Shown here one piece after another: positions 58,001-64,000 of a DNA stretch of 64,000 bases (position 1 is its first letter; the number at the start of each line of letters is the position of its first letter). The notes under the pieces were generated by a model that made no database searches, had not been told where the DNA came from, and worked only from the letters and a program-made list of their open reading frames with translations. The position numbers and the translations under genes are program-made. This DNA is from Nematostella vectensis (taxonomy: Eukaryota > Cnidaria > Anthozoa > Actiniaria > Edwardsiidae). The stretch is taken from the NCBI RefSeq assembly GCF_932526225.1, contig NC_064041.1, forward strand, positions 15,716,951-15,780,950. Reading direction: 5' to 3'.

Positions 58001-61000
58001 CCCTCATACTCTAATCCTGTTCCTCTAGTGCTCTTCTATTGAGTCTTTCCCTCATACTCTAATCCTGTTCCTTTAGTGCTCCTCTATTGAGTCTTTCCCT
58101 CATACTCTAATCCTGTTCCTCTGGTACCCTTCTATTGAGTCTTTCCCTCATACTCTAATCCTGTTACTCTAGTGCTCCTCTATTGAGTCTTTCCCCTAAT
58201 ACTCTAATCCTGTTCCTCTAGTACCCTTCTATTGAGTCTTTCCCTCATACTCTAATCCTGTACCTTTAGTGCTCTTCTATTGAGCCTTTCCCCCATACTC
58301 CAATCCTGTTCCTTTAGTGCTCTTCTGTTGAGTCTTTCCCTCATACTCTAATCCTGTTCCTTTAGTGCTCTTCTGTTGAGTCTTTCCCTCATACTCTAAT
58401 CCTGTTCCTCTATTGAGTCTTTCCCTCATACTCTAATCCTGTTCCTTTAGTGCTCTTCTGTTGAGTCTTTCCCTCATACTCTAATCCTGTTCCTCTATTG
58501 AGTCTTTCCCTCATACTCTAATCCTGTTCCTCTAGTACTCTTCTATTAAGTCTTTCCCTCATACTCTAATCCTGTTCCTCTAGTGCTCTTCTATTGAGTC
58601 TTTCCCTCATACTCTAATCCTGTTCCTTTAGTGCTCCTCTATTGAGTCTTTCCCTCATACTCTAATCCTGTTCCTCTGGTACCCTTCTATTGAGTTTTTC
58701 CCTCATACTCTAATCCTGTTACTCTAGTGCTCCTCTATTGAGTCTTTCCCCTAATACTCTAATCCTGTTCCTCTAGTACCCTTCTATTGAGTCTTTCCCT
58801 CATACTCTAATCCTGTACCTTTAGTGCTCTTCTATTGAGCCTTTCCCCCATACTCCAATCCTGTTCCTTTAGTGCTCTTCTGTTGAGTCTTTCCCTCATA
58901 CTCTAATCCTGTTCCTTTAGTGCTCTTCTGTTGAGTCTTTCCCTCATACTCTAATCCTGTTCCTCTATTGAGTCTTTCCCTCATACTCTAATCCTGTTCC
59001 TTTAGTGCTCTTCTGTTGAGTCTTTCCCTCATACTCTAATCCTGTTCCTCTATTGAGTCTTTCCCTCATACTCTAATCCTGTTCCTCTATTGAGTCTTTC
59101 CCTCATACTTTAATCCTGTTCCTCTAGTGCTCTTCTATTGAGATTCTCTTCTCTAATCATAGCCTTTGGGTCAGCAGCATGGACAACAGATAAAGTCCCC
59201 TGTTAACCTCCACAACAGCCTCACACCCTTGAATAACCTCCTGTTCAAATTTGACGTCACATTGGACATCCTTGAGGATGATGGCAAGGGCTTCGTATCT
59301 GTGTCAAGGGATAAAGCATGCTTCAAACTGAGACAGAATTTGCAAAAGAAAGTATTGGTGACTGTGCAGCAGCTGTCAAACAGACACATAATTGTGGAAA
59401 GGTATAGATTTCAATAGAGAAATAAAAAAGATATTGTAACAAGTTTATTTTAATTGTAATTTAGCTTATTTCATCAAGCTACAAAATAGCAAAACAAGTA
59501 GGTTCTTATATACTGGTATTTACTGTATAATATACACTTATGTACTGTACACCATATGACTGTATTTTTAGGTGTTTTGGGCTGTTGATCTGTCCAGGGC
59601 GGAACATCAGGCACTCAGACATGCACCTTCTCTCAGGAGTAAGTCTGCTGCATCATGACAAGAGATGGTGTTCTGATTGGCTAAGAGGGGTGGTGGAGGC
59701 TTAACGTTAACTAAAATATAGATATTAGTGTTGCAGTATGGGCTAAGGGGAGACACTTTTCTCTCAATTGTAGATATATCACTGATGCAGATTTGGCATA
59801 GAGGGGGTCTTATTTTTCTTATGACTATTGAAAGTAAAAGTTAAACCCTTTTTGAACTAGTGGACAAGTCAACCCTCTCCTTGATTTGTAAATGACAGTT
59901 TCTTATTTCTTTCATTAAAAAATATTTGGTGAATTCTATATCATCTATTCTCTTTCTAGTTGGTCTATAATTTATTGTTTTTACTGTATGTAAGGTTTCC
60001 ATGGAAATACAGGATAACGGCAGGCTGTATAGTATCAGTGGTCTGTGGAACCCAGCATCGCAGGATCTACTTGTTTTGAACACAGAATCGCCTAAAGGTA
60101 CCAGCTGCATATTTCTGGCCATGTTGCATACAGTAACTAAAAAAGAGGTGAAATTGAATTTCATGCAAGATTTTGGTTTGCCAAGAAGCTGGAGCTGAAA
60201 CGTTGTTAAAAAAATAGAACAATTATATGAATTCTATTTTTTCACGTTTTTTTCACATCTTTTTACCAGTATTTTACACATAACGATGAGAGCGAAGAAG
60301 GCCAATCTTGCCATCTATTTTCGCTCCCGCACAATACTGGCTTAACCAAAGAATCCATTTCCATTGGCTAAGTCAAACAAGTGAATGAGATGCTTTTAAT
60401 AGAATATTGTTCTTCATTCATGGGTGGCTATTTTGAAGTTTTCTTGCAATTTAACTGATAGACTTTCATTTGTATACAATAATAAAGGAGTGGTCGCTCA
60501 ACCAACTCTCAATCTTCCTTTTCAGACACGAGGGTCTTTATGACAATAGCTGTTGACTTGGTATTTACTGGCGTTACTGTGCCTGTTAGGTTTATCTATG
60601 AAACCAAAGCCAGAATCTACCCTACAAATGAGCGTCTGTGGATCTTAACCAGGCCAAAGATACATGATACCTATGTAATGGAATTGAAAGAGGTAGTCTA
60701 CTTGCCAAAATTGAGTACACTACATAGCTGTCTGTCTGTCCATTCTCACACTTTTTGTCCACCTGTTGCCTGTGTCTGTCAGTTTGTGTCTCTCTATCCA
60801 TCCCTTCTGAACTCTGTGCACTTTTTTTTATTAGAGAGCACTTTGTCCTTGGTATATCAAAAGATAAATACACAAAATCTACACACAAGAGAGTAGAAAA
60901 AACGACTCATAGTTAGGTCCAAATCCAAGGGAAATTGAACTTTATGTAGTTTGAGCTACAGGGTATTCTTCACTCTTCAAGGCAAATTAGACAAGCTCTC

Positions 61001-63210
61001 TAGGGCTCTCTGATGTTCCACTTGTGTGTTCATTATTGAGGCTTAACTGTCATATCAATCAATATTGATATTTCTAACACTTCTTTCAGGCATTAGATGG
61101 GGAGTCAGGGGAGAGGGGTTATGAAGTAAAGAGCATTACTAGTGAGGCAGAGCTTGTCGCACGAGGGCAGCTACTAAAGAGGCAGTCCTCACCACAACAG
61201 ACACCTGCAGGGGATAAGAATTCAGAAGGTATGTGACACAGAATTAACCTAACGTATTCTATTGAGTTCCTAAACATTCACATGGCTTTCTGAGACCAGG
61301 ATTAATCAATTATAAGAATTCAGAAGGTATGTGACCTAGAATCAACCTAAGGTATTCTTGTTTTTGAGTTTCTAAACATTCACACGGCTTTCTGAGGCCA
61401 AATGATCAATTATAAGAATTGAGAAGGTATATGACACAGAATTAACCTAATGTATTCTATTGAGTTTCCAAACATACACATGGCTTTCTGAGACCAGGAT
61501 TGATCAATAAGTGTTACCCATGAGCCACATTGGAGATTTTCGAGTGCGTAAATTTGAAATTAGATGTATGTATTATATTGTGCCACAAAGTATTCCAACA
61601 TGTGATTTTATGTCAGACAAGGTAGAGGGCAATGCTTACAGTGCATAGATTGTTTAAAAGGAATGCACAAACAGGAAGTAATCCGACATGTTATTTTAGA
61701 TGATGAAGAAGACGACGAGCCATTGCTTTCTGGCACAGGAATGGTACAAAAAGAATGTTCCGAGCAGGAATTGTGTAGTTGGTCTGAGCTACTGAGCAAA
61801 TGGAAAGACGTGTCGACTAGACCAAGGCAACTTGTCCAGTTAGTCAGAAAGGTGAAAGAATAATACATGTTTGTCCAGTATGACCGTAGCTAGAACTTTT
61901 TGTCTTGGGGTGGCATCTCTTGTTGTTTGTGAGTGGTTACGGTGGATGCTATTTTTTTTTCAATTATCCTTTGTAAAATTACGACTCTACTGCAAGCCAG
62001 CCTGATGACATCTTCAAATTTTAGATATATTCATAACCATCTATGCCACCCCTAAATTCATTCCATTCTACAAATATTTGGCACTTTTTCCAGAAATAAG
62101 TTTCCCTAGCAATGGCCCTCAGAGATACATGGCCCAACACTCTCAATCTAAATTAAATGGTGTAAAAACCAACATTCAGGTTTGGGAAGATAATGCTAAA
62201 TATGACCCTATTTCCTGACACCGTCTTTGAATGATATTGACTTGTTTTATTTGTTACCATTGTAAGTAACATTGTAGCTGACATCACTTAACAAAGTCGT
62301 ATTCATTAATACTCAGGGCATACCGGAGCCTCTACGGGGCCAGGTATGGCAGATGATGGCTGGCCTCTCTGAGAATGATGAGTTGGTTGACAGCTATAAA
62401 CACCTGTTCACCAAGGTACAGATGGACACTTGTTTCACAATCCCATTGTTTATCCACAGGAATCCCATACGGAGCAAGTGATATTTATCAGTATTTTACA
62501 ATCCCTTTGTTTATCCACAGGAATCCCCTACGGAGCAAGTGATAGTTTGGGACATTCATCGTACATTCCCCGCTCATGACTACTTCAAGGACAGTGGGGG
62601 GGAGGGACAGGAGGCACTGTATAAGATCAGCAAGGTATGACGACAGTACAGTGATAGTACTTTCTTTTATAATGATTCTACTCCTCCTGAAAATTGGCTC
62701 TATTTAAGGGAGATCCAAAATCCTATACTCATCTTGAAAAAAGTTCACTGCAAGCTTGATGCAGCGATGCCCACGAGAAAAAAGTACCAACCACTTCACT
62801 CAAAACCTTTGCAATAATATGGCCCTACTTCACAGGTTCTCAATGTTTCACAGCTAAGTGCTGAAGGGAATACCTGAAACCTTCAATTTATTGAATGGTT
62901 GGTCCTGTGAAATACATGGTACATTGCCACTAAGGCCTGCTGCTTTTTTACTTTTTTTGCTCTTTTAAAATAATGTATGGGATACACCAGTGGTAGTATA
63001 ATCATTTACATAATTTCATATTTTATTTTTGTTACAGCCCTATATCTTGTCTTGAGAATATACCCTCCCTTTTCACTGGGTTTTTGTTTTCCTACAGTAC
63101 ACCACTGTTTACTTATGGATACTTGTGTCTTTTAGGCATATTCTGTGTATGATGAAGAAGTTGGCTACTGCCAGGGCTTGTCATTCTTTATAGCTGTGCT
63201 TCTCTTACAC
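55079..63210 (+). CDS. RABGAP1: Rab GTPase-activating protein 1 (partial, 3' end beyond window)
   Basis: Eleven coding exons in consistent phase: 55079-55951, 56346-56396, 59175-59401, 59572-59638, 59995-60097, 60526-60692, 61090-61228, 61661-61851, 62317-62415, 62521-62634 and 63136-63210, giving 702 residues so far. The first ~180 residues are acidic, Ser/Thr-rich and probably disordered. A PTB domain starts at FSGIMYLGS (residue 183) and runs to about 308. A middle domain (about 325-496) has the family segments VTVQQLSNRHI and PTNERLW. The TBC domain begins near GIPEPLRGQVWQMMAG (607); it contains the arginine finger R653 in WDIHRTFPAHDYF and the glutamine finger Q690 in GYCQGLSF, so the catalytic pair is intact. 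It should speed GTP hydrolysis by Rab proteins in membrane traffic. The order PTB, middle domain, TBC separates it from TBC1D1/4. One invertebrate gene normally stands for both RABGAP1 and RABGAP1L. The remaining TBC half and the coiled coil must lie to the right. Confidence 0.93.
55952..56345 (+). other. RABGAP1 intron 1 of the coding region
   Basis: A 394-bp intron without recognisable elements. Confidence 0.6.
56397..56879 (+). other. RABGAP1 intron 2, proximal part
   Basis: Pyrimidine-rich intron sequence before the minisatellite. No gene or mobile element recognised. Confidence 0.6.
56880..59150 (+). repeat. 48-bp minisatellite, ~47 units, in RABGAP1 intron 2
   Basis: The unit reads gagtctttccctcatactct then aatcctgttcctttagtgct and cttctatt. 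Units vary at a few positions (cctgttcct/cctgtacct/cccgttcct; tttag/tctag/tctgg), and some late ones are shortened. Some blocks of several units recur as a group: about 57985-58480 and 58520-59040 share the same order of variants. The array ends about 25 bp before the acceptor of exon 3. Each unit carries ctctaat, a pyrimidine tract and usually tag on the sense strand. Confidence 0.97.
59639..59994 (+). other. RABGAP1 intron 4
   Basis: A 356-bp intron with nothing recognisable; the acceptor taag|GTTTCC is weak in pyrimidines, but the frame and homology support it. Confidence 0.6.
60098..60525 (+). other. RABGAP1 intron 5
   Basis: A 428-bp AT-rich intron with no gene or repeat recognised. Confidence 0.6.
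60693..61089 (+). other. RABGAP1 intron 6
   Basis: A 397-bp intron with a ctgtctgtctgtcc short repeat near 60728. Nothing else seen. Confidence 0.6.
61214..61510 (+). repeat. ~99-bp triplicate copying the RABGAP1 exon 7 donor junction
   Basis: The exon end ataagaattcagaag with donor GTATGTGAC (61228/61229) recurs in the intron at 61326/61327 (ttcagaag|gtatgtgac) and 61426/61427 (ttgagaag|gtatatgac). Each is followed by the same ~80-bp intron sequence. Confidence 0.9.
61852..62316 (+). other. RABGAP1 intron 8
   Basis: A 465-bp AT-rich intron without recognisable elements. Confidence 0.6.
62424..62548 (+). repeat. 61-bp tandem duplication of the RABGAP1 exon 10 acceptor junction
   Basis: The acceptor and exon start tttatccacag|gaatccc...acggagcaagtgata occurs twice, at 62459/62460 and 62520/62521. 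Only the second continues into coding sequence; the first copy runs into tttatcagtatttt. Confidence 0.9.
62635..63135 (+). other. RABGAP1 intron 10
   Basis: A 501-bp intron; no gene, repeat or mobile element recognised. Confidence 0.6.
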
Positions 63211-63224
63211 GTGAGTGCAGATAC

Positions 63225-64000
63225 ATTTCAGCCTACAAACCACCTCTTAACTGAGGGTGAAGAAGTGATAAAAGATAGTCAAGACGTTAGACAGACACAG
63301 ATCAGCCTACAAACCATCTCTAACTGAGGGTGGAGAAGTGATAAAAGATAGGCAAGACGTTAGACAGACACAGATCAGCCTACAAACCACCTCTTAACTG
63401 AGGGTGAAGAAGTGATAAAAGATAGTCAAGACGTTAGACAGACACAGATCAGCCTAGAAACCACCTCTAACTGAGGGTGAAGAAGTGATAAAAGATAGTC
63501 AAGACGTTAGACAGGCACAGATCAGCCTACAAACCACCTCTTACTGAGGGTGAAGAAGTGATAAAAGATAGTCAAGACGTTAGACAGGCACAGATCAGCC
63601 TACAAACCATCTCTAACTGAGGGTGGAGAAGTGATAAAAGATAGGCAAGACGTTAGACAGACACAGATCAGCCTACAAACCACCTCTTAACTGAGGGTGA
63701 AGAAGTGATAAAAGATAGTCAAGACGTTAGACAGACACAGATCAGCCTAGAAACCACCTTAAACTGAGGGTGAAGAAGTGATAAAAGATAGTCAAGACGT
63801 TAGACAGGCACAGATCAGCCTACAAACCACCTCTTACTGAGGGTGAAGAAGTGATAAAAGATAGTCAAGACGTTAGACAGGCACAGATCAGCCTACAAGC
63901 CATCTCTAACTGAGGGTGGAGAAGTGATAAAAGATAGTCAAGACGTTAGACAGACACAGATCAGCCTAGAAACCACCTTAAACTGAGGGTGAAGAAGTGA
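63225..64000 (+). repeat. ~73-bp minisatellite, at least 10 units
   Basis: The unit runs through cagcctacaaaccacctct, aactgagggtgaagaagtga, taaaagatagtcaagacg and ttagacagacacagat. It starts within 20 bp of the exon 11 donor and continues past the window edge. Variants alternate in a pattern (ggtgaag/ggtggag; gatagtc/gataggc), indicating that blocks of about five units were duplicated. Confidence 0.95.

Noticed and set aside
63225-64000. CRISPR-like array
   Set aside because: Units are full-length tandem copies without unique spacers, in an intron of a eukaryotic gene.

Overview
The window looks like nuclear DNA of an anthozoan cnidarian. It is AT-rich, its genes are split by many short introns, the protein orthologs are close to vertebrate ones, and cnidarian-type mobile elements are present. 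Nematostella-like sea anemones would fit, but the sequence alone does not prove the species.

Region 1 (1 to about 37595) is a head-to-tail array of a roughly 2.0 kb unit, 15 complete copies plus one truncated copy. No convincing intact protein gene lies in the unit. Each copy carries a well-kept core about 100-370 bases in. The core has a pol III B-box match, an A-box-like match, an 11-base inverted repeat joining its two ends and a T-run directly after it, so it may encode an undescribed structured small RNA. Each unit also holds a 125-bp element with 16-bp terminal inverted repeats, a (TA)n stretch of very variable length and degenerate exon-like blocks. Copy 5 is broken by a 5'-truncated LINE (8308-9292). 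Copy 15 holds a complete, young Ty3/Gypsy LTR retrotransposon (30720-35243) with 145-bp LTRs that differ at one base and an open 1348-residue Gag-Pol frame.

Region 2 (about 37600-64000) is gene-bearing DNA. MRPS33 (+, 38742-40935, 4 exons) is tail-to-tail with XPNPEP3 (-, 54040-41059, 17 exons, all phases consistent, 507 residues). XPNPEP3 is head-to-head with RABGAP1 (+, coding from 55079, running off the right edge; 11 exons and 702 residues visible). MRPS33 and XPNPEP3 are both expected in mitochondria: one is part of the small mitoribosomal subunit, the other an Xaa-Pro aminopeptidase. RABGAP1 is a cytosolic Rab GTPase-activating protein.

The most unusual pattern in region 2 is repeated tandem duplication of splice signals. 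Five exon ends (three in XPNPEP3, two in RABGAP1) have their exon-intron junction copied one to three times into the intron. Two intronic minisatellites carry a branch-point-like motif in most units, one a 48-bp unit repeated about 47 times and the other a unit of about 44 bp. XPNPEP3 intron 3 also holds a tandem pair of small type II membrane-anchor ORFs; the one nearer exon 4 ends in a splice donor whose phase fits exon 4, so it could be an alternative first exon. Introns host a LINE fragment, a TTAA-flanked DNA element and several MITE-like elements.
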